Shown here: positions 45,584 to 56,000 of the stretch, one piece after another
Layout: every line of letters starts with the position of its first letter
How positions within the stretch are numbered: position 1 is the first letter of the stretch
The notes under the pieces: generated by a model
Database searches by the model: none
What the model was told of the DNA's origin: nothing
The model's input: only the letters and a program-made list of their open reading frames with translations
Program-made: the position numbers and the translations under genes
Source of the DNA: Bisporella sp. PMI_857
Taxonomy: Eukaryota; Ascomycota; Leotiomycetes; Helotiales; Helotiaceae
DNA: 64,000 nucleotides
Assembly (NCBI GenBank): GCA_021307315.1
Contig: JAJSPD010000008.1
Location: forward strand, 1,096,301 to 1,160,300
Direction: 5' to 3'

Positions 45584-47620
45584 ATGATTAGTAGCAATAC
45601 CAAAGTACTACAAGTGAACTCAACAAAAGCGCTGCAGCTACCGAATCAGTACTCCAGCTAGCTATTGAGCTAAAAATCGACATAATTGTCGTTCAAGAAC
45701 CATGGCTAGTTCAACCAGCCGACAATGAGCTAGATTACTCGAAACACGCTCTATAGCTCATCAGCATTCCTACAGATATTGGCCAGCCGACCTTTCATTC
45801 CGACCCGTACGCTAGTCTATGTAGCGAAAAGCTATCGACCAATAGCTACTATAGCTAGCACGTCACCACGTGACTCCGACATGCTTGCTGTCGATATTGA
45901 AGAAGGAACGTCAAAATTACAACTTCTCAATATTTACAATGAATCGGACCAAGCTAGATTAGGGCCCCAAAACGCTAGAGAGATGCTTATATTCTTAGAA
46001 CGCTACAGCCAAGTACGATTTCTGCTAGGCGATTTCAATACGCATCATCCTTGGTGGGATCCACTAGCAAAGCTTAGTCCTAACGCCGACGAGCTAGTCA
46101 AATTGGAATCGAAAATCAAGAACTAGCGTTGTTGAATACGCCTGGCGAAGGCACTTTTTTTCGGCCTCAACTAGCTAGAGAATCGGTACTAGATTTGACT
46201 CTAGTTTCGAGCAATTTAGCTGAACTAGTCGACGACTGGCAAATTTTGCCTGATTTAGGCTCGGACCATTACGGAATCCTTTTCACAATACGCGGAACTA
46301 GCACTAGCTCGGATTTCGACAACAATATAGCAAACTAGATTCAATACGCATTAGCGGACTGGCCTCGATTTTCCGAAGCTTTTGCTAAAGAAATCGAAAA
46401 TAGTTCTATTTTGAGCTGTTCGGCCTTAGTTCAGCTTAGTACAATTAGTCAAAGTAGCTCAGCCAGCTTGGAACTGCCAGGATCCTAATTTGGAAATCGG
46501 TCAAATCCTACAACACGCTAGCTAGCTCTAGTACTAGTTATTCGGATATGCTAGTACTGATTTTCTAGATCAAGCCGCGGAATCGCTACTACAGCTATTA
46601 CTACAGCGGCGAAAATAGCTATTCCAATACAAAAAACTAGCGCTAAAGCCAAACCTTGGTGGAATGACGAACTACGGGAATTACCAAACTATGCTACAGT
46701 GCAAACGACAACTAGCACGTGATTCTAGTCAGAAACAACAATATTAGTAGCTAGAAATAGCTATTTTTTGGCATTAAACGCGCTAAACGCAAGCATTGGA
46801 ATCAATTTCTGGAAAAAAAGGATCCGCGATCTATTTACAAAGCTATGGCTTATACAAAAGATCGACAACGGAAAGGATGCCTACTATTTCAGGCCAAACG
46901 ACGTTCCAAGGCAAAGCTAGTACGCTACGTAGCACGCTGTTCCCTCCGCCGCCAATAGCACCTAATCTAGCTTGGAACAATTATCGACCTAGTACGTGGG
47001 AATGGCCGGAACTAGCTATTTCGGAGCTAGAGAATGCTTGTTCGGCAAAAATCAAAGGAAAAACGCCCGGCCCTGATTCGATCAATCAAGATATTATTCG
47101 CCAAGCTTACTGTACGGATCCGGATCTATTTTACAGACTATTTGCTAGTCTATTGAATATCGGCTATCCCAAAATGCTGGAAACAAGCTACAGGAGTAAT
47201 ACTCAAAAAGCCTGGAAAGCCTGACTACTCGGCTCCGAAAGCTTACAAAGTCATTTCGCTACTAAATTGCTTAGGCAAAATTAGCGAACGCATACTAGCT
47301 CAGCGACTTAGCTATTTAGCTGAAAGAACTAGTTTATTGCACAATACGCAAATTGGAGGTCGACTGAAAAAGTCAGCTATCGACGCGGCAATGCTATTGA
47401 CAAATGAGATACAGCAAAATCGACTAGCAAAACTTATTACAACAACGCGCTGCTACTAGACATCAAAAAAGCATTCGATCACGTAGCCAGAAATCGACTA
47501 TTAGCTATTTTACGAAAACTCGGTATGCCGACTAGCTTGATTTCCTGAGTGTCTTTTTTTCTAGCTAATCGACAATTACGTCTATTGTTCGACAACTAAT
47601 TAAAGCAATTCAGTACATTA
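45584..47620 (+). pseudogene. LINE copy A ORF2 fragment (endonuclease and partial RT)
   Basis: Begins MISSNTKVLQ at 45584. The apurinic-like endonuclease domain shows VVQEPW, LLGDFNTHHPWWDP and DLGSDHYGILFTI (the terminal SDH motif). After a linker, the RT finger region reads KGKTPGPDSINQDI and the palm begins; the copy ends before the YMDD catalytic motif. Many frame shifts and stops. The protein would nick the target and reverse-transcribe element RNA. Confidence 0.75.
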
Positions 47621-50600
47621 TTATTATTATATATTCCTTTTAACGTGCTGTATCAGTCGAGGACTATGTAGCACGGCTAGCCGAGGAGCTAGCATTTCTA
47701 TCTAGGTTATTTACAAGTAATGGTGGTAGTCAATCTATTCCAGTGAGTGTTGAGGGTCTAGCCCTAGTTGTAGCAAAACAAATGAAAAAAACACAAAAAT
47801 CATAACGAACGTCTACTCCTCTTTTTCTAGCTCCCTTAGTTCTTCTAGTGCTAGCTCCCGCTCTAGCCTATTCAGGTGGTTCCGTCTAGTACAGACGCTA
47901 GTCTCTTTGAGGAACGCTAGCGTTTTCAATGCCGATTGTTGTATGCAGTAATAAGGCTATTGTAAACCGGTTTCCTCCAAGGTCGTTTTTGAGTTGTGAT
48001 CTAGCTAAAAACTAGCTTAGGATTATTACAGCTAAGTAGCAAATGCTGAGCTGTTTCCTTCGTTCCGCACACGCACTTGTCAAACGTCACATGACCTAGC
48101 TTGTGCAAATATGATCGAATATAGCCATGGCCGAGCTTTAGTTGAAATAGCGAGCTAGCTAGCTCTCTAGTCGTTCCGCGCGGTAGTTGTATTTTCGACT
48201 TGATTTTCCACGGAAATAGCTTTTTGTACGTAAATGGATTTGTACTAGGCTTGCTGTCGTACTTTGCTAGCACATTTTTCCATTCCGCCTAATACAGCAA
48301 AGCTAGTGTGTTGTAGTACTAGGTTCGATAGTTGTAGCCAGTTAGCTAGTTTTGTCGGCTTGGTCGTTTCCGTAGATATCCGTATGCCCTAGAACCCATT
48401 TCAGTGCAATACTAGCTCCTTTTTCTATCGCATTTTAGCGTGGCTTCGCTAGCGCGTATTTGCTGTGATTGGCCAGGATTGTCGTTAGCTGATTTTAGCC
48501 TGTGAAGTGCGGCTTGATTGTCGGCATAAATATTGTAGTTCTGGCCAGCTGTGCTATTGTACTAGCGTATTCGATAGCCTGTGTGATTCCTTCTAGCTCT
48601 CCATTGTAAACTAGCTGTGATTGACCAATATTGTCGATATTACGATGTATTGTACTAGGCTGTCCTTGATTGTCGTATTGTAGCGCAATAAGCCCATTCC
48701 TATCCCTGTCGATTCGGTAGTCGGGATCATCGACGCATCAGAATACATGTTAATTGTACTAAGGTAGCTTAGGTGATTCAAGCTAGTTTGTGCATTGTGG
48801 TGGCGTTCTCTTTTGACAACGAGCTGATTTCGACATTGTACGGCGTAGTAGTGCGATTCCATGGAGCGTAATTGTAGTGCTGTATGTGCTCTAAGTTAGC
48901 TGAACTAGCTAAGCTATCTGAACTAGCTGAACTAGCGATGCGTTCTAGCTGTGTGCCGGCTGTAGCTGTTTGTGTAGCTTGTCTGATAGGGTGATTTGAG
49001 GTAGCTTCAAAGCTCGTATAGCATATTGACGTACGCTTGCATTGAGTCGTACGCTAGCGGGATACAATGCCGATTCGACTTCCATAGGGCAAATAGGGCT
49101 AGTTCGGAAAACCCCTAGTATTTTGCGTAGTGCTAGGTTCTGTAACGATTGTAGTTGTCGGCTGAATTGTGCTTGACCTTTCCACCATATTACCGCTCCG
49201 TAGTCGCCACGCTAGTCACGCAAGCGAGGTATAGTTGTCGAATAGCAAAAGGACTCAGACCTTGTTCCGTATTAGCTAGTCTAGCTAGTCGATAAAAACT
49301 AGATCTAGCTGACTAGTACGTATTGCGACGTGTTGCTTGAATGTAAGTCCTGAATCGAACCAAACGCCTAGCCAGCGTACTAGCTTTTTTGGCTGTACGA
49401 CCTCGTTGTCAGGTAGTCGTAAGCTAATTGTACTAGCTAGTTTAGCTGTTGTAAAATGGATCAATTCGGTTTTGCCAAATCAAATTGAATTGCATTCAAG
49501 CTCGCTAGTTTAGCTAGTTTAGCTACTTCGCGTTCTAGTATGCGGACGTTTTTCCGCAAGCTGGTCGATGACGTAGTCAATGACATGTCGTCCATGTACG
49601 ACACTATTTTAATCGACGGAGCTAGTTTTGCCGCTAGGTCTCGTATGTAGATCAAAAATAGTATTGGCGAAATAGGACTGCCTTGCGGAATGCCGGTATC
49701 AATTGTACTGAATTGCTCTAATTGGTTGTCGAACAATAGACGTAATTGTCGATTAGCTAAAAAAAAGACACCCAGGAAATCAAGCTAGTCGGCATACCGA
49801 GTTTTCGTAAAATAGCTAATAGTCGATTCCTGGCCACGTAATCGAATGCTCCTTTGATGTCTAGTAGCAACGTTGTTGTAATAAGCTTTGCTAGTCGATT
49901 TTGCTGTATTTCATTTGTCAATAGCATTGCCGCGTCGATAGCTGACTTTTTCAGTCGACCTCCGATTTGCGTATTGTGCAATAAACTAGTCGTTTCCGCT
50001 AAGTAGCTAAGTCGCTGCTAGAATGCGTTCGCTGATTTTGCCCAAACAATTTAATAGCGATATAACTCTGTATGCTGTCGGATTTGTATAGTCAGGCTTT
50101 TGATGCTTTTTGAGTATTACACCTGTAGCTTGCTTCCAGCACTTTGGTGATAGCCGATATGCAATAAACTAGCAAATAGTCTGTAAAATAGCCCGGATCT
50201 GTACGATAAGCTGGCGAATAATATCTTGATTGATCAAATCCGGCCCTGGCGTTTTGCCTTTGATTTTTGCCGAGCATGCATTTTCAAGCTAGTTTCGGCC
50301 ATGCCCACGTAGTGCTAGGTCGATAATTGTACCAAGCTAAATTAGCTGCTATTGGTGGCGGAGGGAACAGCTTGCTACGTAGCGTACTAGCTTTGCCTTG
50401 GAACGTCGTTTGGCCTGATATAGTCGGCAATCTTTCCGTTTGTCGATCCTTTGTATAGGCCATAGCTTTGTAAATAGATCGCGGATCCTCTTTTTCCAGA
50501 AATTGATTCCAATGCTTGCGTTTTGCACGTTTGATGGCCAAAAAATAGCTATTCCGAGCTACTAGATATTCTTGTTTTCCGACTAGAATCACGTGCTATT

Positions 50601-51692
50601 GTCGTTTGCACTGTAGCATTGTTTGCCGTAATTCTCGTAGTTCGTCATTCCACCAAGGCTTGGCTTTAGCGCTAGTTTCTGTGTTGGAATTGCTATTTTT
50701 GCTGCTGTAGTAATAGCTGTAGTAAGCGATTCCGCGGCTTGATCTAAAAAATCGGTAACTAGCATATCCGAATAGCTAGTGCTAGTGCTAGCGCTAGCGT
50801 GCTGTAGCATTTGTCCGATTTCCAAATCAGTCCTGAAGCAGTTCCAAGCTGGCTGAGCTACTTTGATCAATTGTACTAAGCTGAACTAAGGCCGAACTGT
50901 TCAAAATCGAGCAGTTTTTGATTTCTTGAGCAAAAGCTTCGGAAAATCGAGGCCAGTCAGCTAGTTGCGTATTGAATCTAGTTTGCGTATTGTTGTTGAA
51001 ATCCGAGCTAGTACTAGTTCCGCGTATTGTGAAAAGGATTCCGTAATGGTCCGAGCCTAAATCAGGCAAAATTTGCCAGTCGTCGACTAGTTCAGCTAAA
51101 TTGCTCGAAACTAGAGTCAAATCTAGTACCGATTCTCTAGCTAGCTGTGGCCGAAAAAAAGTGCCTTCGCCAGGCGTATTCAACAACGCTAGTTCTTGAT
51201 TTTCGATCCAATTGACTAGCTCGTCGGCGTTCGGACTAGCTTTGCTATGGATCCCACCAAGGATGATGTATTGAAATCGCCTAGCAAAATCGTACTTGGC
51301 TGTAGCGTTCTAGATACAAGCACCTTTCTAGCGTTTTGGGCCCTAATCTAGCTTAGTCCGATTCATTGTAAATATTAAAAAGTTGTAATTTTGACGTTCC
51401 TTCTACAATATCGCAACGAGCATGTCGGAGTCACGTAGTAACGTGCTTGCTATAATGACTATTAGCCGATAGCTTTTTGCTACGTAGACTAGCGTACGAG
51501 GTCGGAATGAAAGTCGGCTGGCAATATCTGTAAAAATGCTGAATAAGCTATAAAGCGTGTTGTCGAGTAATCTAGCTCATTGTCGGCTTTTACTAGCCAT
51601 GGTTCTGAACGACAATTATGTCGATTTTTAGCTTAATAGCTAGCTGGAGTGCTGATTCGGTAGCTGCAGCGCTTTTGTTGAGATTCACTTGT
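47621..51692 (-). mobile_element. LINE copy B (nearly full ORF2, 5'-truncated)
   Basis: Minus strand. The 3' end is at 47621-47635, where the plus strand reads ATTATTATTAT (an AAT-repeat tail on the sense strand), followed by the conserved 3' UTR word CCTTTTAACGTGCTGTATCA. ORF2 covers 51690-47813: endonuclease (51190-50830, DLGSDHYGILFTI), RT (49981-49461, with IPQGSPISPILFLIYI and VSYMDDMSL), RNase H (48862-48611, INMYSDASMIPTTESTGIG) and a terminal CCHC (CVCGTKETAQHLLLSC near 48050). It is cut at 51692 at the start of ORF2. Many shifts; inactive. Together with copy A it forms a large tail-facing inverted arrangement. Confidence 0.82.
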
Positions 51693-51819
51693 TGAAAAGC
51701 TTGCTTTTCTTTGCTGTAAATTTTGGGATTTTTAGGTTGGGCGTGGAAAAAGTATCACGTGCGTTCTTGGCAAAATGATTGGCTACAAAAAAGACACTCA
51801 CGTGTACGGAGAAAGGTCG

Positions 51820-51870
51820 GACCGAAAGCTGAGCGCAGCGAAATAAGGGGGCTTGGGGCTTAGCCCCCAA
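51820..51870 (+). repeat. GC-rich hairpin motif H1
   Basis: GACCGAAAGCTGAGCGCAGC, GAAATAA, then a GGGGGCTTGGGGCTTAGCCC-type palindrome. Related copies occur at 52093-52140, 52209-52256, 54220-54254 and 54283-54320, always as a GCGCAGCGA-like word followed by a G-run/C-run inverted repeat. Confidence 0.7.
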
Positions 51871-51871
51871 T

Positions 51872-52087
51872 AGCTACAGCAGCTACAGGCTCGCAGCTAC
51901 AGCAGCTACAGGCTCGCAGCTACAGCAGCTACAGGCTCCGCAGCTACAGCAGCTACAGGCTCGCAACTACAGCAGCTACAGGCTCGCAGCTACAGCAGCT
52001 ACAGGCTCGCAGCTACAGCAGCTACAGGCTCGCAGCTACAGCAGCTACAGGCTCGCAGCTACAGCAGCTACAGGCTTGCAGCTACAG
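51872..52087 (+). repeat. 23-bp minisatellite, nine copies
   Basis: The unit is AGCTACAGC-AGCTACAGG-CTCGC, itself an internal 9-bp duplication plus CTCGC. Nine near-perfect copies (single-base variants such as CTCCGC and CTTGC) end at about 52080 with a partial unit. The period is not a multiple of three, so it is not coding. Hairpin motifs H1 and H2 flank it on both sides. Confidence 0.9.
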
Positions 52088-52092
52088 AAACG

Positions 52093-52140
52093 GGACCGAA
52101 AGCTAAGCGCAGCGAAATAAGGGGGCGGGCTAGCCCCCAA
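52093..52140 (+). repeat. GC-rich hairpin motif H2
   Basis: GACCGAAAGCTAAGCGCAGC, GAAATAA, then GGGGGCGGGCTAGCCCCC, a near-perfect stem. It directly follows the 23-bp array. Confidence 0.7.
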
Positions 52141-52208
52141 AATTGACATTTTTACGGGCTTTGTCAGGCTTTTCACGGGCCGTTTACAAGCTGTATAGTA
52201 CGTTGGCT

Positions 52209-52256
52209 GCGAAAGCTAAGCGCAGCAAATAAAAGAGTTTAGGAGCTTAGCTCTCA
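52209..52256 (+). repeat. Hairpin motif H3 (diverged)
   Basis: GCGAAAGCTAAGCGCAGCAA followed by GAGTTTAGGAGCTTAGCTCT; the G/C stem of H1 has decayed by G-to-A and C-to-T changes, as expected from RIP, but the GAGCTTAGCTC core still pairs. Confidence 0.55.
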
Positions 52257-52345
52257 ATTTACAGGCTTTTGAATCATTTACAGGCTTTTGAATTATTACA
52301 GGCTTTTGAATCATTTACAGGCTTTTGAATTTGTTTACAAGCTTC
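52253..52345 (+). repeat. 19-bp repeat block (TTTACAGGCTTTTGAATCA)
   Basis: About four to five imperfect units of TTTACAGGCTTTTGAATCA. A second block of the same unit lies at 54158-54210, immediately right of solo LTR 1. Confidence 0.75.
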
Positions 52346-52955
52346 AGACTAACATGCTATAAGTCGACATGTTACAAGCTAATATACGACAGCCAATATA
52401 CTACAAGTTTACAGGCTAATATACTACAAGTCGACATATTAAAGTTCGACATACTACAAGCTAATATACTATAAATTTATATACTACATGTTACATGCTA
52501 CAAGTTTACGTATTACAAGCTTACGTGCTACAAGTTTACATGCTATAAGTTTACATGCTACAAGCTTACATGCTACAAGCTAATATGCTATAAGCTAATA
52601 TACTATAAATTTACGTGCTACAAGTTTACATATTACAAGTTTACGTACTACAAGTCGATATACTACAAGTCACATGCTACAAGTTTACGTCTACAAACTT
52701 ACGTGCTACAAGTTTACATGCTACAAGCTAACATACTATAAGTCGACATGCTACAGGCCGATATACTACAAGTTAACATGCTACAAGCTGACATACTACA
52801 AGCCAACATGCTATAAGTCGACATGCTATAAGTCGACATACTACAAGCTAATATACTATAAGTCGACATACTACAGACTTACATCAATAAGTCTATATAC
52901 TACAAGCTAACATGCTATAAATTTATATACTATAAGTCTATATACTATCACGGTT
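52345..52955 (+). repeat. 15-bp tandem repeat array
   Basis: Roughly 40 degenerate units of the form (A/G)T(A/G)CTA(C/T)AAGTTTAC, for example ATGCTACAAGTTTAC. Because 15 is a multiple of three, one frame (52674-52910) stays open and reads as a five-residue repeat (CYKLT/YYKST); this is a by-product of the period rather than a gene. Confidence 0.85.
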
Positions 52956-53732
52956 TTGGCTCTATTTCGAGTTTAGCGCTAACACTGCAAAGCTCGGTAA
53001 AGCTTAGCTTTTGTTGCTACGAAGCTCGGCATTTTAAAGCTGACGATTAACTTTACAGAGCTCGCTTATAAAACACTACTCTTTTTTTTTTCTGTTTGTA
53101 GCTTGTTTTTTAGTTATAACAATTGATAGTTGTTTACACTTCTGAGTTTTTTTATTTAAATTTACGGATCGAGATCTTTGTTCAGTTTAAGTGTTACATA
53201 TAATTTCTGATTTTTTACATTTGTATTAGTAATAGTATTAGTGTTTTACTTTTTACGAAGCAAAAAGCGTAGCTTTATATAATAAGTGTTACGATTACGA
53301 TTTTATAAGCTTAATAAAGCGTAATATAAGTGTTTTAATACGAAAATACTAAACTAAAAAAAAAGTGTAGCTGTTGCTGTAGTATTTTCAATATAAAAAC
53401 TATAACTACATGACTACTATAAGCGAGCTAGTAAGTAAACTAATAAGCGTTTAGTGCGATATTAAAAACCGTGATAATAAGCTACGCTTTTGTTTTGATA
53501 AATATAGTAATTGTTGTTTTTGTATTAAGTTTTACTTTAAATTTTACAAAATAAAAATTGTATAAACTACATAACTTAGTAAATCGTATATAAATCCGTA
53601 AATCTTTACTTTTTAAAATTAGCTTAAAGTTTTATATATTGCTAACTAATCAAAAGCATTGTAATGCAACACGTAACAGCAATACGCTATAAGCTCCGAG
53701 TTTACAAAAAGCTATAATTTTGAATTATTTAC
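52956..53732. other. AT-rich spacer
   Basis: About 780 bp, very AT-rich, with words such as AAGCTCGG...AAAGC repeated; possibly an old RIP-mutated element. No terminal repeats or ORF found. Confidence 0.4.
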
Positions 53733-54157
53733 TGTTGATTACGTAATCCAACATTACGTAATATTGTGATAGTATCCTTACTCGTCATATGAGTCATACT
53801 CGCCACATGAGTCATACTCGTCAAATGAGTCATACTCGCCACATGAGTCATATGAGTCATATGAGTCATATTCGCCACGCTATTACAAATCGAATTCGAT
53901 TTAAATCTTTTCGATTCTTTTTTATTAGAAATCAATTCTAAGGACGCGTAAGCTATGACTCACGCTAGTAGAACACAATAGGGTATAAATAAGCCTGTCC
54001 GCTCCTTTGTAAATAGAACAAGTCAAGCAATAAAGTCAAGTTCAATTCAAGTTTTGTACAATCAATTTGCAATAGCGACAGTGAAGTCTCTACCTCCATT
54101 TAACAATTCTGTATAGCTATAACTATATTAGCTTCGAACTATTAGCCTATTCCAACA
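53733..54157 (+). mobile_element. Solo LTR 1 (425 bp, TSD TTTAC)
   Basis: Begins TGTTGA and ends CCAACA. The 5-bp duplication TTTAC flanks it at 53728-53732 and 54158-54162. It inserted into the 19-bp repeat block. The U3-like part has two TTACGTAA sites (about 53739-53760), six perfect ATGAGTCAT sites (starts 53789, 53807, 53825, 53843, 53852, 53861) and TGACTCA at 53956. The TATA box TATAAATA is at 53984-53991 and AATAAA is at 54029-54034. No internal retrotransposon sequence remains, so it is a solo LTR left by LTR-LTR recombination. TG...CA ends and a 5-bp duplication fit a Ty1/copia or Ty3 element; which one is unknown. Confidence 0.88.
53789..53869 (+). promoter_or_regulatory. Six phased Gcn4/AP-1-type sites in LTR 1
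   Basis: ATGAGTCAT at 53789-53797, 53807-53815, 53825-53833, 53843-53851, 53852-53860 and 53861-53869. The spacing is 18, 18, 18, 9 and 9 bp. The 9-mer equals the consensus for Gcn4/CPC1 and close to that for AP-1. The array sits about 115 bp upstream of the TATA box, where activator sites are expected. Confidence 0.75.
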
Positions 54158-54215
54158 TTTACAAGCTTTTGAATCATTTACGGGCTTTAAATCATTTACA
54201 GGCTTTTGACTTTCC
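54158..54215 (+). repeat. 19-bp repeat block, right of LTR 1
   Basis: Two to three units of TTTACAGGCTTTTGAATCA with G/A and C/T variants. It shares its first five bases with the LTR target duplication. Confidence 0.7.
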
Positions 54216-54219
54216 TGCT

Positions 54220-54254
54220 TTCGATCTGAGCGCAGCGAAGTTTGGGGCTTGCCC
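54220..54254 (+). repeat. Hairpin motif H4
   Basis: TTTCGATCTGAGCGCAGCGA followed by GGGGCTTGCCC. Same family as H1 to H3 and H5. Confidence 0.65.
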
Positions 54255-54282
54255 TTTATAAACCTTTTAAAACACGTATATT

Positions 54283-54320
54283 CGAGCGCAGCGAGGCCTG
54301 GGGGTTTGGGGCTTGCCCCC
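54283..54320 (+). repeat. Hairpin motif H5
   Basis: GAGCGCAGCGAGGCCTGGGG then GGGGCTTGCCCCC. This is the best-conserved GGGGCTTGCCCC stem of the set. Confidence 0.65.
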
Positions 54321-54367
54321 ATATAAAGCAAGCTTTTTAGTCAAGCACGGGTTTCACGCAACTCATC

Positions 54368-56000
54368 CCTAGTATACTTTAGTATTGCTACTAATCATAC
54401 TAGCTAGTTTAGCTTAGTCGATTTAATTGCAATTAGCACTTCACAAGCTTGTGATCAGCTGTGTGATTTCCTTTGCAGTTGACCATTTAGGAACCAAAGC
54501 ATGCATGTAGCTCCTTGTGTGTTACGTATTGCATGCATGCTTTTGCGTCACGTGACCTTCGCCGCATAGCTTGCATTTGGCTGATTTTTTGCAATCTGGT
54601 CGATATGGCCGAATGCTTGACATTTGCCGCATTGTAGTCGGCGCTGTAGCATAGAATTTCTCTACGCGTACGCTGATGCCGGCAATAAACACCGGTGACG
54701 AATAGCTCGATAGCTTCTCAGCTGTAGCAAATGATACTACGACCATTCCGCGCCTAATTAGCTCTTTTGTCGGCCGACGTCAGCCAATAAAGAGTTCCAA
54801 TTGGTTGTAGTTTGTTGAACGTTTTGATTTCTTCAATTTACTAGCTTCATTTTTTTTGTAGTATTGAAGTCGCTAGTAAATATACTATGCAATACGACTT
54901 TGTGCTAAGATTCGTTTTTTTGTATTGATTTGAACAGTACTAAAATGTTGCTAAATAGCTTGCTTTTCGATTAAATAACTTGCTGAAAATTGACTAGTTG
55001 TTGTAACAACTAAGTTTTGGTTTATAGATTTAGTAATATTATTAACTATTAAATTTTAACACTTTTATTAGTAAAAGCTTAATTAAAAGCATTTCGAAAT
55101 ACTAAAAGTGAAAATTAGTAACAACGTTTAACAACGTAATTAGCACAATTTAAAGTTTAGTTTTAGTTTGCTGAGTTCAATTAATACTTAGCTTTTTGTT
55201 TTAATTTAACTAGTGTTTATTTTTGCAAACAGCTTTGTTGTTGTTGTTGTAGTTGTTGTTATTAAGCATATTGCTAGTCGTAGCAATAAACGCGTATAAC
55301 GGTATCGATTTAAGTGCTGTAACTGTAAATACTGTAGTTATAGCTGTAGCGATAAACACTTTAGCTAATGCTTTAGCTTTCGTTTTAATTTAACACGTAG
55401 CTGATTTTAAGTTAGCGATTGCGATATAATAATTGTAAAAGCCGTACGCAATTTGCTTTGTTCCGTGTACTTTTAAATATTTTTAGCAAATCTAGTAGCT
55501 TCGATTGCTCGTCGTGTAATTGCGTAGCTAAGCTAGCTTAAATCAATAAATCACAAAACTTGTAAAACTAGTTCGCGTGCCGATTGTGTTATTGTTAATG
55601 TTGTAAAACGTACTTGTTTCGCGTTGTTGTTGTTTGTCGGCTGCAAAAAACTAAATACTGTAAGTTTACTATTTTGGTTGTAATTCGAACAGTAAGAATT
55701 AATGTTTAAAACAACAGCAGCAAAAAAATTTTTGTCGCGAAAAAATGCTAACAATAAAGTCGAAGCTGAGTTTTAGCTCAATAAGCTTAATAGCACTGTT
55801 GCTAATAAGCTAATTCGGTAGCTTTAAGCTAAAACTTTCGATAAGCACGTCGACGAAATCGACGTTGTTACTAAATAATAAGCTGAAAGCGGGCGCTTCC
55901 AAAAAAGTCAGACGCACTCGACATATCGACTATAACAACAGCTTTTTTACACGTACTACGCTCGAGCTAGCAATTGCTGGAAAAAATAGGCTAGTGAGCT
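54368..56000 (-). mobile_element. LINE copy D (5' region, RIP-mutated towards its 5' end)
   Basis: Minus strand, from the ORF2 start (MISSN-like, about 54390) through the zinc-knuckle region to the 5' UTR. The part at 54368-54800 still resembles copy C closely; from about 54850 to 56000 C-to-T and G-to-A changes accumulate and stops fill the frame. It ends at 56000, a 63-bp spacer away from an oppositely oriented copy. Confidence 0.75.

Larger units (their letters stand above)
43920..47620 (+). mobile_element. LINE copy A (non-LTR retrotransposon, 3'-truncated)
   Basis: Carries the 5' UTR, ORF1 and the first two thirds of ORF2 of the repeated LINE family. The 5' end is placed near 43920 by comparison with the right-arm copy at about 56010, which shares the words TTGTTCAAA and TACTTGAAGAACTAGCTCAC. 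The copy stops in the reverse transcriptase region at 47620 (LRLLFDN, then the FST codons), where it abuts the (ATT)n tail of copy B on the opposite strand. The endonuclease followed by RT and the RNase H and terminal CCHC found in other copies place the family in the Tad1-like fungal LINEs; this clade assignment is inference. Confidence 0.8.

Noticed and set aside
51872..52087. CRISPR-like repeats
   Set aside because: The 23-bp units are directly adjacent with no unique spacers, and the genome is fungal.
52674..52910. Repeat protein (CYKLT/YYKST)
   Set aside because: The ORF is a product of the 15-bp tandem period; no start context, no conserved domain.
53729..53935. Minus-strand ORF with MTHM repeats
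   Set aside because: It is the antisense translation of the ATGAGTCAT array in LTR 1.
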